A stretch of 64,000 nucleotides of DNA from Euryodendron excelsum (Eukaryota; Streptophyta; Magnoliopsida; Ericales; Pentaphylacaceae). Of the stretch, positions 11,230-22,500 are shown piece by piece. Within the stretch, counting starts at the first letter, position 1, and the number at the start of each line of letters is the position of its first letter. Position numbers and translations under genes: made by a program. The notes beneath the pieces are model-generated. The model ran no database searches. It saw nothing but the letters and a program-made list of their open reading frames with translations, and was not told the DNA's origin. The DNA is taken from contig CM065392.1 of NCBI GenBank assembly GCA_033060915.1, positions 18,134,501 through 18,198,500 on the forward strand, read 5' to 3'.

Positions 11230-11760
11230 TTTGATTCCCAGAGCTGGCGTGGTCGAAAAAGGAGACCGGCCCACCAGGGGCAAAACGGTCATTTTGTATC
11301 AGGTTTGCCGGAACTGACTTGGAATGATCCGGAAAGGTAAAGGAAGGTTGAGAACACTATAAAAAGTAGTCTCAGGAGGTTACCGGTTTGATACCCAGAG
11401 CCGGTGTGATCGAAGAAGGAGACCGGCCCTCTAGGGGCAAAACGGTCATTTTGTACTGGGTTAGCCGGAACTAACTCAGAATGATCCGGAAAGGTAAAGG
11501 GAGGTTAAGAACACTATAAAAAGTAGTCTCAGGAGGTTACTGGTTTGATACCCAGAGCCGGTATGGTCGAAAAAGAAAACCGGCCCACCAGGGGCAAAAC
11601 GGTCATTTTGTACCGAGTTGGCCGGAACTGACTCGGAATGATCCGGAAAGGTAAAGGAAGGTTGAGAATACTATAAAAAGTATTCTCGGGACATTACTGG
11701 TTTGATACCCAGAGCCGGTGTGGTTCCCGGGGCATTCGGATGCCTAGGGGCAAAATGGTG
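11230..11760 (-). repeat. 157-bp tandem repeat in U3 of S1
   Basis: The word TTTGATACCCAGAGCCGG (or near variants) starts at 11230, 11387, 11544 and 11701, a constant 157-bp spacing. Each unit also carries GGGGCAAAACGGTCATTTTG. S2 has the same array at 20807, 20964, 21121 and 21278. It lies in U3 and so may hold promoter elements; that is inference. Confidence 0.85.
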
Positions 11761-11978
11761 ATCTTGACTGAAAAGTCTCGGAAAAGGTCCAAACGACAGT
11801 TTGGTCATTTTTCACCAAAGTGGGTTAACAGATACTGGTGTTGACCTGGGTTTTGAGTGTTTCTACCACTCTAATGGCGGTTGTTATGACACAGGGGTTT
11901 GTTGCCAATTCCCTATATCGACCTATTTGTGAGTATTTCTGCTACTCTAACGGTTTTGTGAGTAGTTTCGCTACTCAG

Positions 11979-12750
11979 ACCGTCTCGAGAGAGAGATTGG
12001 AAAGGGGTCTTATCGTCTCTGAAGAGACGCGCCTGGATTGGAACCGTCTCGAGGAATAAACTGTCTCGAGAGTGGGATTGGAAAGGGGTCTTACCGTCTT
12101 CGAAGAGACATGCCTGGAGTGGAATCGTCTCGAGGAATAAACTGTCTCGAGAATGGGATTGGAAATGGGACTTACCATTTCCGAAGAGACGTGCCTGGAG
12201 TGGAACCGTCTTGAGCAATAAACTGTCTCGAGAGTGGGATTGGAAAGGGGTCTTACCGTCTCCAAAGAGACGTGCCTAGAGTGGAACCGTCTCGAGGAAT
12301 AAACTGTCTCGAGAGAGGGATTGGAAAGGGGACTTATCGTCTCCGAGGAGACGTGCCTGGATTGGAACCGTCTCGAGGAATAAACTGTCTCGAGAGAGGG
12401 ATTGGAAAGGGGACTTACCGTCTCCAAAAAGACGTGCCTGGAGTGGAACCGTCTCGAGGAATAAACTGTCTCGAGAGAGGGATTGGAAAGGGGACTTACC
12501 GTCTCCGAAGAGACGTGCCTGGATTGGAACCATCTCGAGGAATAAACTGTCTTGAGAGTGGGATTGGAAAAGGGACTTATCGTCTCCGAAGAGACGTGCC
12601 TGGATTAGAACCGTCTCCAGGAATAAACTGTCTCGAGAGTGGGATTGGAAAGGAGACTTACCGTCTCCGAAGAGACGTGCCTGAAGTGGAACCGTCTCGA
12701 GGAATAAATTGTCTTGAGAGTGGGATTGGAAAGGAGAGGAGAATGCCCTC
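11979..12750 (-). repeat. 81-bp minisatellite in U3 of S1
   Basis: Units beginning GAACCGTCTCGAGGAATAAA start at 12041, 12122, 12203, 12284, 12365, 12446, 12527, 12608 and 12689, exactly 81 bp apart, with a partial unit before. As 81 is a multiple of 3, all frames look like 27-residue repeat proteins; this is an artefact. S2 has only three starts (21550, 21632, 21713), so six extra units account for most of the 642-bp length difference. Confidence 0.92.
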
Positions 12751-12922
12751 TAAGGGTATTTTGGTCATTTTGCCTCTATTTGGGCCTACAGGCTCGTGAA
12801 GCGATGGACAGACGGGATTTGGACCTAGAGAATTGGTTTCGATAGGAATATGCTCACAATAACTTGAAAACAAGTCTGGACGGAGTGTAGACTGCCGAGC
12901 GGTCAAAAATGGGGTGCTTACA

Positions 12923-13353
12923 TCTACTAAAGTCCTTTGTTGTTGGGTTGGGTTGTAACTTGTAAGTTTTGAATGATTCATGGATAAAAACACTTGAGGT
13001 TTAAGAATTTGGAGTAAACTTTTGTAAAGAGTGAGCTGGCACTTGAAGAAACAATAGATGTGTAAAAGATAAGTCTTTGCATAGTGGAAGATCCCCTAGA
13101 AGGAAACGAGGAAGAGAGGACATGGGCAATTGATCGCTGAACCTTTGTTAAAATCTTGGTGTCCTCTTTGCTCTGTCTTACTTTTTACACTGCTTTATCT
13201 TAATTGCATCAGCATAATATCCTGTTTGCATTCTTATATTCCATAAGATCATTTTTTCATTAATTTTATATAATCTGCATATTGGTTTAAATTGTCTATA
13301 ATTTTGTAAAACCCAATTCACCCCCCCTCTTGGGTTAATTCTTTGGACCAATA
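12923..13353 (+). repeat. Copia 5' LTR, second remnant
   Basis: Begins with target-site copy TCTAC (12923-12927) and continues the copia LTR to ...GGACCAATA at 13353, matching 3' LTR positions from about 26670 to 27114 (...GGGCCAACA). The C run before the end is 7 C here but 16 C in the 3' LTR. Confidence 0.85.
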
Positions 13354-13355
13354 AT

Positions 13356-13367
13356 TGGTATCAGAGC
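13356..13367 (+). promoter_or_regulatory. Copia primer binding site, tRNA-iMet
   Basis: TGGTATCAGAGC, the standard 12-nt complement of the plant initiator methionine tRNA 3' end, two bases after the LTR. Confidence 0.97.
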
Positions 13368-13404
13368 AGGTGCTCTTTATATATGCTTAACATCCTAAGC
13401 GTAG

Positions 13405-14319
13405 ATCTAAGACAACAAATATTGAAACCTCTGTTGGAGAAGGTCAATAAACTAATAGACCCCCTATGTTTAATGGAATAAATTTCAACTATTGGAAGAA
13501 CCGTGTGAGAATTTTTATTCAATCTATTGATTATAAGTTGTGAAAGATTTTTGTAAATAGTCCCAAGATCCCTACCAAAACAATAGAAACAATGGCTATT
13601 GCTAAGACTAAAGATGAATGGGATGAAGATAACTTTATACTTTTGCAAGCTAATGCTAAAGCTATGAATTTACTTTATTGTGCATTGGATCTAGATGAGT
13701 TTAATAGAGTTTTCACATGTGATTCAGCAAAGGAAATCTAGGACAGGTTAGAAGTAACCCATGAAGGTACAAATTAGTTGAAAGAATCCAAAATAAATAT
13801 TCTTGTGCATAATTATGAGCTTTTTAGAATAAGAGCTGATGAATCTATCACTGAGATGTTTACACAATTTACTGATATAATTAATGGACTAAAATCTCTT
13901 GGAAGAATATATCCTAATAGTAAACAGGTTAGGAAGATCCTTAGGTCCTTACCAAAGACATGGGAAGCAAAAGTGACAGCAATTTAAGAAGCAAAGGATC
14001 TCAACACATTGCCACTTGAGGGCCTTCTGGGCTTTCTAATGACATATGAGTTAACACGAAAACAATATGCTCAAGAGGAAGAGGATAAAAGAAAGAAGAC
14101 TATTGCATTTATATCTACCACTCTTGAAAGTGATTCTGACAACGATGAAGAAGATAAAGAAGAATTTGCCTTAATCATAAGGAAGTTCAAGAAATTCATG
14201 AGAAGAAGTTGGAAAGGAGGACAAAAGCTAGAGCCTAAAGGTGAATCCAGTAATAATAATTCAACAATTATCTGCTTTGAATGTAAGAAGTCTGGGCATA
14301 TGAAGGCTGATTGTCCTTA
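13405..14319 (+). pseudogene. gag: Copia gag (capsid region with zinc knuckle)
   Basis: Gag packages element RNA into virus-like particles. The frame contains the SIRE-type start (PPMFNGINFNYWKNR), the UBN2-like middle (ITEMFTQFTDIINGLKSLG), an acidic linker, and a CCHC zinc knuckle CFECKKSGHMKADC near 14275-14316 with spacing C-X2-C-X4-H-X4-C. Stops at several places are explained by single C-to-T type changes (for example Trp codons turned to TGA or TAG). No intact start can be chosen. Confidence 0.88.
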
Positions 14320-14990
14320 ACTAAAGAAGAAAGGAAAGAAAAGCAAAGGTAGAAAGGCATTGACAGTAACTTGGAGTGACAATGAAGAATCCGAGTCAAA
14401 AGAAGAACCTGAGGCATCAGAAGTAGCCAACTTATGCTTAATGGTTCAAGAGGAAGAAGCTGAGGTATTATCTTCTAAAAATTCAGATTTAGCTTTGATG
14501 AACTACAAAATGTATTTGATGAGTTGCTTGCTGAATTTAAGAAATCTGGTACAAAGAATAGTCTTCTTAAAAAGATGATTGCTTCTCTTATAAAAGAAAA
14601 TGAGGATTTACAATTTGCAAATGATCTTTTAAAAAAGAAAAATGCTCGTTTGAGAGAAAAAGTGAAAGATTTAGACAAAACTATTGCCAAATGTGTTGAA
14701 GGAAAAGAAAAATTGGACATTATTCTTGGAAAGCAAAAATGTTCTCTTGACAAAGCTGGGATTGGGCATAATCCTTTAAAAAACAAATAGATTTCCAAAA
14801 ATCAGTTTAATGAACCTTTCAGAAAAACTCAGATTAGATGCTATTATTGCCAAAAGAAAAGACTCAAGGCTAATCAATATTTTCTCATGAACAAATCATA
14901 TGCTGCAAAAGAGAGTTGGGTTCCAAGAGGACCATTGAAAACTAACCCTCAAGAACCCAAGATGATTTGGGTACCAAAGATCAAAGTTTA
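14320..14990 (+). pseudogene. gag: Copia gag C-terminal extension with coiled coil
   Basis: Continues gag past the knuckle: the WSDNEESESKEEPEASEVAN acidic stretch, then a Lys/Glu/Leu-rich coiled coil (ENEDLQFANDLLKKKNARLR, about 14600-14670), a second partial Cys knuckle (CYYC..), and the motif MIWVPK (about 14963). This extension is characteristic of SIRE-lineage gag. The frame shifts between 14520 and 14600, and stops are present. Confidence 0.8.
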
Positions 14991-15029
14991 AATTGTCTTT
15001 TGTAGTTATGTCTTCAAGCTAAGTTAAGG

Positions 15030-15330
15030 AAGGACCACTGGTACTTGGACAGTGGATGCTTAAGACACATGACTGATGATGAATTTCAATTCACCTCTCT
15101 CACACTAAAAGATGGAGGCTTAGTAACCTTTGGAGGCAATAGCAAAGGAAAGATTGTTAGGATTGGAAGTATTAGTAAAGACTCTTCTAACTCTATTGAA
15201 AATGTTTTGCTTGTTAAAGTTTGAAATATAATCTCTTAAGCATTAGACAATTGTGTGATACAGGCTTTAAAGTAATTTTTGAATCATCTCATTGTGTGGT
15301 AGTAAACATCAGTTATAACAAAGCCATATT
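15030..15330 (+). pseudogene. Copia aspartic protease
   Basis: The catalytic motif is visible as WYLDSGCLRHMTDD (about 15041-15080); DSG is the copia form of the aspartic-protease triad (usually DSGCS; here Leu replaces Ser after Cys). It is followed by GGLVTFGGNSKGKIVRIG. The enzyme would cut the gag-pol precursor. Several stops and a frameshift follow. Confidence 0.8.
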
Positions 15331-16600
15331 ACATGGACACAGACAAGGCAACATATAATTTTTTTAATTTAAACGACTTATCTTCTTGTAAAATCAAGTG
15401 CCTTGCAACTATGAATAGTGATGATAGCTGGTTGTGGCATAGGAGGCTTGGTCACACAAACATGAGTATTATTTTAAAAGTTTTCAAAAAAGGATTTAGT
15501 GAATGGTCTTCCCAAACAAAATTTGAGAAAACTAAAATTTGTGATGCTTGTAAAAAGGGGAAGCAAACAAGAGTTTCATTCAAATCTAAAAACGTGATTT
15601 CAACATCAAGGCCACTACAACTATTACACATGGATTTATTTGGACCTACTCGTACACTTAGTATGAGAAGTAAACAATATGCTTTGGTTATTGTTGATGA
15701 TTACTCAAGATTTATATGAACTTTATTTCTTGCTCATAAGGATGAGACTATACTTGTTTTTATAAAATTTTGCAAAAAAGTTAAAAATGAAAAAGGATTT
15801 ACTATCATTGCTATAAGGATGACCATGGTAGAGAATTTGATTTTTGAAATATTTTGTGATGAAAATAGCTTTGAGTACAATTTTTCTGCTCCTAGAACAT
15901 CTCGATAGAAAATGGTTGTTGTGAGAAAGAATAGAACGTTGGAAGAAATAGCTAGAACCTTGCTGTGTGAAAATGGTTTAACAAAATATTTTTGGGCAGA
16001 AGCTGTGAATACAGCCTGCTATGTTCTGAATATAAATTTATTTAGAAAAATTTTAGAAAAGACTTCATATGAGTTATGGAAAGGAAGAAAACCAAATGTT
16101 TCCTATTTCAAGGCATTTGGATGCAAATGTTTTGTTTTAAATAACAAGAAGACAATCTTTGTAAGTTTAATGCCAAATCTGATGAAGGAATCTTTCTTGG
16201 TTACTCTACGCATAGTAAAGCATGTAGAGTGTTTACCAAAAGAATTTTAGTTGTTGAAGAATCAATACATGTTCGTTTTGATGAGGCTAACAATATGTCT
16301 AGAGAGGATAAGGATGATGATCTAGATGGTGTAAAACAAAGCACAAACAAACCTTCCATCAATCAAAGCTCAAAAGAAGCAACACAACAAGAAAAGGAAG
16401 TGCAAGGCATCTCATCACAACAAGAAGTTGAAGATCAAGAATTATCGAAGGAGTGAAAATTTGTCCACAACCATTCACAAGATTAAATATTAGGTAATCT
16501 ATCTCAAGGGGTAAGAACAAGGTCATCCCTTAGAAATATATGTTACTACTTTGTATTTCTTTCACATTCTAAACCAAAATGTTTTCAAGAAGCAGAGAAT
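15331..16600 (+). pseudogene. Copia integrase (gag-pre-integrase, core, C-terminal)
   Basis: Integrase joins the cDNA to host DNA. The zinc-binding HHCC region is seen as WLWHRRLGHTNM...CDACKKGKQ (15426-15575), the core start as HMDLFGPTRT and VIVDDYSRF (15630-15715), and the C-terminal part as RKNRTLEEIARTLL...YFWAEAVNTACYVLN (15920-16035), YELWKGRKPNVSYF and VEESIHVRFDE. The frame breaks near 15715, 15900 and 16200. The catalytic middle (15716-15905) is badly decayed. Confidence 0.85.
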
Positions 16601-16624
16601 GATGAATTTTGAATTTTGATTATG

Positions 16625-17004
16625 CAAGATGAACTAAAATCAGTTTGAAAGAAATGAAGTTTGGAACCTAGTGCTTAGACCTCAAGATGATCCTGTCATT
16701 GGAACAAAATGGATTTTCAGAAATAAAATGGATGAATCTAGAATTGTTGTGAGAAATAAAGCTAGATTAGTAGCTCAAGGATATAGTCAAGAGGAAGATA
16801 TTGATTTTGATGAAATATATACACCAGTAGTTAGATTAGAAGCTATAAGACTGTTGCTTGCATTTGCATGTTTTAAAGAATTCACACTCTATCAAATGAA
16901 TGTAAAAAGTGCATTCTTAAATGGTTTAATTTTTGAAGAAGTATATGTAGAACAACCCCTTGGTTTTGAAAATCCCAAATTCCCATATCATGTTTTTAAA
17001 TTAA
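16625..17004 (+). pseudogene. Copia reverse transcriptase, N-terminal half
   Basis: Shows the conserved RT_2 order: GTKWIFRNKMDE, VRNKARLVAQGYSQEE, FDEIYTPVVRLEAIRLLLA, MNVKSAFLNG, EEVYVEQPLGF, ending ...HVFKL at the insertion point of S2. The expected catalytic Asp of MDVKSAFLNG is replaced by Asn in MNVKSAFLNG. The rest of the domain resumes at 21959 after the 4.95-kb insert. Confidence 0.9.
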
Positions 17005-17077
17005 TGTCGCGCCCAGATTTTTCGCACTCGGGGAATACTCACCCAAGTGGGAAAAATACTGTACTCTCTCGTTAGAA

Positions 17078-17193
17078 CTCACCCTCCTAGAAGAATGAGT
17101 GCAACTAGGTTTGAATTGAAAATTTGATTTGAATAAAGGGCTTTTGGAAAAAGATTCGGAGTCGCCACCTAACTTGATTAAGGTGAGTTAGGT
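17078..17193 (-). other. Structured U5 end with PBS-like site (LTR S2)
   Basis: Terminal hairpin 17078-17099; PBS-like TGGCGACTCCG on the minus strand at 17167-17157; flanking ACCTAACT / AGTTAGGT stem. Confidence 0.6.
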
Positions 17194-17780
17194 CACCTAA
17201 AAACTAAGAATAATCCGAAGACTACTCTTAGGGTTTTTGGAAAATAATTTTTGAAAATATCTCCTCGAGAGAGGGTTTTTAAGAAAAACAGGTTGTTTGG
17301 CAACCTTTGAAAAACATTTAGCCCTTTTTTGAAAAATAATTCCTTTTGGTCTTTGAAATCAGTGATCCTAGGTTCGGAGGTTGGTTACGTGTAGAGAAGA
17401 TGCACTAAGCTATCACCCTACCCCGCCCTTTCGGTACCTACATGTCAATCTACCCTAGATTCACCTATGAGAGTCTTTAACTAACTATAGTTCAATCCTA
17501 TCCACTTTAGAAAAACAATGTTTGAAAAGAAACTAACATGATGCATGATATACAAGTGCAAGTTAAGAGAATTGAAAAATAGATTTGAAAAGAGATTGAT
17601 TTGATTTGAAAATAGATTTGAAGAGATAAAATTGAAATTGGAAAGTTTGAAAATTGAAAGTAAAAATTTGAAAACAGAAATTTTGAAATTGGAATTTTAA
17701 AAATAGATTAGAATTTGAGATTTGGAAAGAGTTTGGAAACTGCACCCATGAGAGTGGAATTGAAAGTTTGAAAAGTATTG

Positions 17781-17857
17781 TGACCGCACCTATGAAGGTT
17801 GCCTACGTATCCCTTTGGGGGAATCAGGTCAGTCGTAGTTCGGACAAGAGTCCAATT
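17781..17857 (-). other. Conserved double-hairpin block (LTR S2)
   Basis: Minus strand: TTGGAC / GTCCGA with TCTT loop, then ACCT / AGGT with TCAT loop, then GCGGTCA at the left end. Confidence 0.62.
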
Positions 17858-19501
17858 GAAAATAGAAGGTTTGATTTGAAAAGAGATTGAATTGAAAATT
17901 GAATTTGACTTGAAATTGAAGAAGATTGGACTTTGATTTGGAAAGATTGATTTTGGAAAGGCTTGGTTTTGGAAAGATGGAGGTTTAGGAAACCTGACAT
18001 TAAGAAAGATGAGACTTAGGAAAGACTCAAGAGTTTAAGAAAGATTAGATTTAGGAAAGGTTCGAATTAGGAAAGTTTCATTTTTGAAAAGTTTCAAATT
18101 AAGAAAGTTTCATTTTCGGAAAGTTTCAAATTAAGAAAGTTTTGAATTAGGAAATGTCGTTTTAAGAAAGGTTTTAAAATAGGAAAGTGTTGAATTTTAG
18201 AAATGTTTTGAATTAAGAAAAGTTTAGTTTGAAAAAGGTTTAGAATCTGGAAAGTTTCAAATTAAGAAAGTTTTGAATTTTGGAATGTTTGAAAAAAGGA
18301 AGTTTTGAATTTGGAAAGTTTTGAAAGCAAGGAAGTTTTGAAAATAAGAAAGTTTCGTTTTGGGAAAAGTTCAAAAAAGGAAAGTTTTTAGTTTAGAAAT
18401 GTTTGAATTAAGAAAGCTTTGAGTTTAGAAAAGTCTTAGATTTGGAAAGATTTGAAGTTTAAGAAAGTTTAAAATTTAGAAATTTTTTAGATTTAGAAAG
18501 TCTTAACTTAAGAAATTTTTGAACTTGGAAAGCTTAAAATTTTAGAAAGATTTGACATTTGGTAGTTTTAGAGTTTGAATTTTAGAAAATCTTGAAATTG
18601 GAAAAGGTTTGAGTTTAGGAAAAGTTTGAAAACCTAGGTTTGAAAAGTTAAGATTTGAAAAGAAGGTAGAATTAGGAAGGATTTGAAAGTTGAGTTTTAA
18701 AATTTAGGAAATATTTAAGGTTTAGGTTTAAGAAACTTATGGTTTAGGAAGGAATTGAATTAAGAAAAGTTTGGATTAGGAAGGGACTGGATTTGGTTTT
18801 TAAAAGAAAAGGTTTGATTTTGTTTCCAAAAACGGAGGATTGGATTTGGTTTCCTAAACGGGGAGATTTGATTTGGCGAGGATTTGGAAAGGGAGATTCT
18901 AGAAACCCTAGATTCGAAGGTGTAGAATTTTAATGTAGAAAAGAGGTTTTGGAAACATGTATAGTTTTGATGTAGAAAACAAGAGGTTTTGGAAACCTAG
19001 GTTTGGGGCAAAGTTTGAAAACCATGTTTTTTGGGAAGAAAATTAGGGTTTCCTAATGGGGGTTCTAAGAAAGAGTTTTTGAAAAGTGCGTTTTTGGAAA
19101 CGAAGGTTTTCTAGAAGGGAATCCTAGGAAGGAGTTTTTAGAAAGTAAATTTGAAGAGGGGGTTTTTGGAAAAAGATTTTAAAGAGAAAGAGTTTTTGGA
19201 AAGTGTGTTTTTAGAAACGTGGTTTTTGGAAGGAAAATCCTAAAGGGGAATTTCTAGAAGAGAGATTTTGGAAAAGAGAGTTTTTGGAAAGATTTTTAGG
19301 GAGCGTTTTTAGAAAGTGAATTTTTAGGAGAGAGAGTTTTGGAAAGGAGTTGAAAAAGGGGGGTTTTGAAAAATAGATTGTGGAGGGGAGTTTTTGAAAA
19401 CAATTTTGGAGAGGAAAGCTTTAGGAAAGTATGTTGAAAAAGAAGATTTTTAGGAAGAGATTTATGAAGAGAGAGTTTTTGGAAAGTATGTAAACGTCTC
19501 A

Positions 19502-19654
19502 CTTTCCTAAAGCGATTCTAGCCATAAGAGGGCTAGAACCACTTTAAGAAAGTGGTTTTGAAAACAAGGTTTGAAAATATAGACCAAAAGGTCACTTTTA
19601 ATATAACACTTTCCTAAAGCAACCCTAGCCATGGAAAGGCTAGAATCACCCTAG
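19502..19654 (-). other. Tandem long hairpins in R-U5 (LTR S2)
   Basis: 19502-19552 forms a 22-bp stem with 7-nt loop; the three arm mismatches all become G-U pairs in the sense RNA. 19614-19654 forms a 17-bp stem with the same property. Confidence 0.7.
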
Positions 19655-21953
19655 AATTGTGGTTTTGAAAACAAGTTTTTGAAAAAGAAATTTTGATGCA
19701 ATTTTGAAAAACAAGTTTGAAAACAGTTTTGAAAATGAGTTTGAAAACGAATTTTGGAAGATGCAAGACTATGATATGCACAATGCAATTTGGGATCGTG
19801 AACATACATGGCTAAGGCTTCACCACATAATCAAGGGGGCCGGACCCACGTGGTCTTTGGTTAGACTAGAAGAAAGCCCCCGACACGGTGACTCTCCAAT
19901 AGTCCAATCCTACACATGGACCGGGAATCCCCTTGTTTCAAGCATGCAAAGAAAGAGATGGGGGATTAAAATAGAGAAAACCCAAGTGGGTTAGGAGAGA
20001 GAAGAGAGAGGGGGAAGTGCGGAAATTTAAATAGAGAACCTACCGTATGTCTTGTTTATTTTGCGCGCTGTGCAGTCTTTAGTCTTCGGCCTTCGTCTTG
20101 ACCTTCACCTTCAGTCTTCGAGAGTTGTCTTCAAGCTTTGGATGGTAGCTCTTCAAGTCTTCAAAGGATGGTTGAAGGCTAGTGTATGAGTGTATGAGAG
20201 AGTGTATGAGTGTATAGGGGGCTAGGGTTTATGTATAGTGGCTAGGGTTTGGGAAAACCTAGGGAGGCTAGGGTTTAGGGAGTGCTCTAGCTCTGTATAT
20301 CGAATTATAGGATTTTTAGGTTAAGTTTGTAGACCCTTTTCACGTTGAATGAGGCTCTGTATTAATAGAGGTTGGATAAACCTGGCGCTTGTTGCAGTGG
20401 CGCTAGGGCAAAATTTCTCTTGGCGCCACTAGGAGTGGCGCCAGCCACTTAGGAAACTTTATAAGTCAGCAAGCAACGTATCTTTGACTAGATTTGGGCA
20501 CTTGTACTAATGACTACCATGCAATCTTTAGCTTGGCTTCACTAGGAGTGACTCTGGAAAGTTCGGGAATGATTTGGAGGAGCCGGGAATGACCCGGAAG
20601 GTCAAAAAGGAGTTGGAACACTTAAAATAGTGTCCTGGAGGTATTTGACTTGAAAAGTGAGTATAAGATGTGTCGGAAAGGTTGACCGAGCCTTTAGGGG
20701 CAAAACGGTCACTCGGACTGGGAAACTGCCGGGACATACTCGGATTGTCCCGGAAGAAGACTTGGGATCTGGGAACACTATTCAGAATGTTCTCGGATGT
20801 TGCCGGTTTGATTCCCAGAGCCGGCGTGGTCGGAAAAGGAGACCGGCCCACCAGGGGCAAAACGGTCATTTTGTACCGGGTTTGCCGGAACTGACTCGAA
20901 ATGGTTCGGAAAGGTAACGGAAGGTTGAGAACACTGGAAAAAGTATTTTCAGGTCATTACCGGTTTGATACCCAGAGCCGGTGTGGTCGAAGAAGGAGAC
21001 CGGCCCTCTAGGGGCAAAACGGTCATTTTGTACTGGGTTGGCCGGAACTGACTCGGAATGATCCGGAAATGCAAAGGAAGGTTGAGAACACTATAAAAAG
21101 TATTCTCGGGACATTACCGGCTTGATACCCAGAACCGGTGTGGTCGAAGAAGGAGACCGGCCCTCCAGGGGCAAAACGATCATTTTGTATCGGGTTAGCC
21201 GGAACTAACTCGGAATGATCCGGAAATGTAAAGGAAGGTTGAGAACACTATAAAAAGTATTCTCGGGACATTGCCGGTTTGATACCCAGAGCCGGTGTGG
21301 TTCCCGGGGAATTCGGATGCTTAGGGGCAAAATGGTCATCTTGACCGGAAAGTCTCAGAAAAGGTCCTAAAGGTAGTGTGGTCATTTTTCACCGAAGTGG
21401 GCTAACAGACATTGGTGTTGACCTGGGTTTTGAGTTTTTCCGCCACTCTAACTGCGGTCGTCGTGACACAGGGGTTTATTGCCAATTATATCGACCTATT
21501 TGTGAGTATTTCCGCTACTCTAACGGTTTTGTGAGTAGTTTCGCTACTCGAACCGTATCGAGGAATAAACTGTCTCGAGAGAGGGATTGGAAAAGGGGTC
21601 TTACCATCTCCGAAGAGACGTGCCTAGATTGGAACCATCTCGAGGAATAAACTGTCTCGAGAGTGGGATTGGAAAGGGGTTTTACCGTCTCCGAAGAGAC
21701 GTGCCTGGATTGGAACCGTCTCGGGGAATAAACTATCTCGAGAGAGGGATTAGAATTGGAATAAGAAAGGACAATGCCCCTAAGGGCATTTTGGTCATTT
21801 TGCCTCTATTTGGGCTTGACAGGCCCGCGAAGCGATGGAAAGACGGAATTTGGACGTAGAGAATTGGTTTTGATAGGAATGTGCCCTAAATGATTTGAAA
21901 ACAAGTCTGGACGGAGTGTAGACTGCCGAGCGATCAAAAATGGGGTGCTTACA

Positions 21954-22500
21954 ATTAACAAATACGCTTTATGGTTTAAAGCAAGCACCAAGAGCATGGT
22001 ATGAAAGATTGACCAACTTTTTGATTAACAATGATTTTTCAAGAGGAAAAGTTGATACAACTCTCTTTATAAAAAAAAAAAGGTCATGATATGCTTGTTG
22101 TACAATTATATGTTGATGATATCATTTTTTATTATACTAATGATAAGCTCTGTAAAGAGTTTGCAAAGTGCATGCAGGGTGAGTTTGAAATGAGTATGAT
22201 GGGAGAGCTAAATTACTTCCTTGTGCTATAAATTAAAAAATCAAAGGAAAGAATTTTTATAAGTCGAGCCAAGTACATCAAGGATATATTAAAAATATTT
22301 GAAATGAAGAATTCAAAGCCCTTAGACACACCCATGAGCATATCAACCAAACTAGACAGTGATGACAGAGGTATATCTGCTGATATTAAATTATTTAAAA
22401 GCATGATTGGATCTTTGGTGTACTTAACTGCTAGTAGACCTGACATTTTGTTTAGTGTATATGTATGTGCAAGGTTTTAAGCTAATCCTAAGGAGTCTCA
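21954..22500 (+). pseudogene. Copia reverse transcriptase, C-terminal half
   Basis: Resumes as [16 protein letters not shown] (from about 21960), followed by the catalytic YVDD motif (QLYVDDIIF, about 22100-22125, in a shifted frame after an A-run at 22072-22082), then EFEMSMMGELNYFL, ISRAKYIKDIL and MIGSLVYLTASRPDI. The YVDD Asp pair is present. At least one frameshift and several stops. Confidence 0.9.

Larger units (their letters stand above)
7332..12922 (-). repeat. Solo giant LTR S1 inserted in copia 5' LTR
   Basis: 5591 bp with TG...CA ends. On the minus strand it starts TGTAAGCACCCC (12922) and ends GGGCGCGACA-like at 7332 (here GAGCGCGACA). Flanks TCCAC / TCTAC are a 5-bp target-site duplication with one change, and the copia LTR continues on the other side. 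There is no PBS, polypurine tract or gene, so it is a solo LTR left by LTR-LTR recombination. Parts in sense order: U3 with 81-bp and 157-bp tandem arrays, GGCGCC-type palindromes, TATAAACA (10790-10783), R, a long purine/pyrimidine tract (8140-9935), and the U5 modules. Close relative of S2, mainly longer by 81-bp repeats. Confidence 0.92.
17005..21953 (-). repeat. Solo giant LTR S2 inserted in copia RT
   Basis: 4949 bp, TG...CA ends: plus strand starts TGTCGCGCCCAG and ends GGGGTGCTTACA. Flanked by a perfect 5-bp target-site duplication ATTAA (17000-17004 and 21954-21958); removing insert plus one copy keeps the RT frame. No genes. Same architecture as S1: U5 modules (17078-17857), purine tract (about 17870-19500), long hairpins, a conserved block with CCACGTGG (19845-19855), R, palindromes (20383-20450), 157-bp repeats, short 81-bp array. 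Confidence 0.96.

Noticed and set aside
11230..12750. Regularly spaced repeats as a CRISPR-like array
   Set aside because: The repeats are contiguous tandem units without unique spacers, in a plant retrotransposon LTR.
12272..12799. A 175-residue open frame with perfect 27-residue repeats, and overlapping repeat frames on the other strand
   Set aside because: All arise from the 81-bp minisatellite in LTR S1; 81 is divisible by three so every frame stays open. The sister LTR S2 has only three units.
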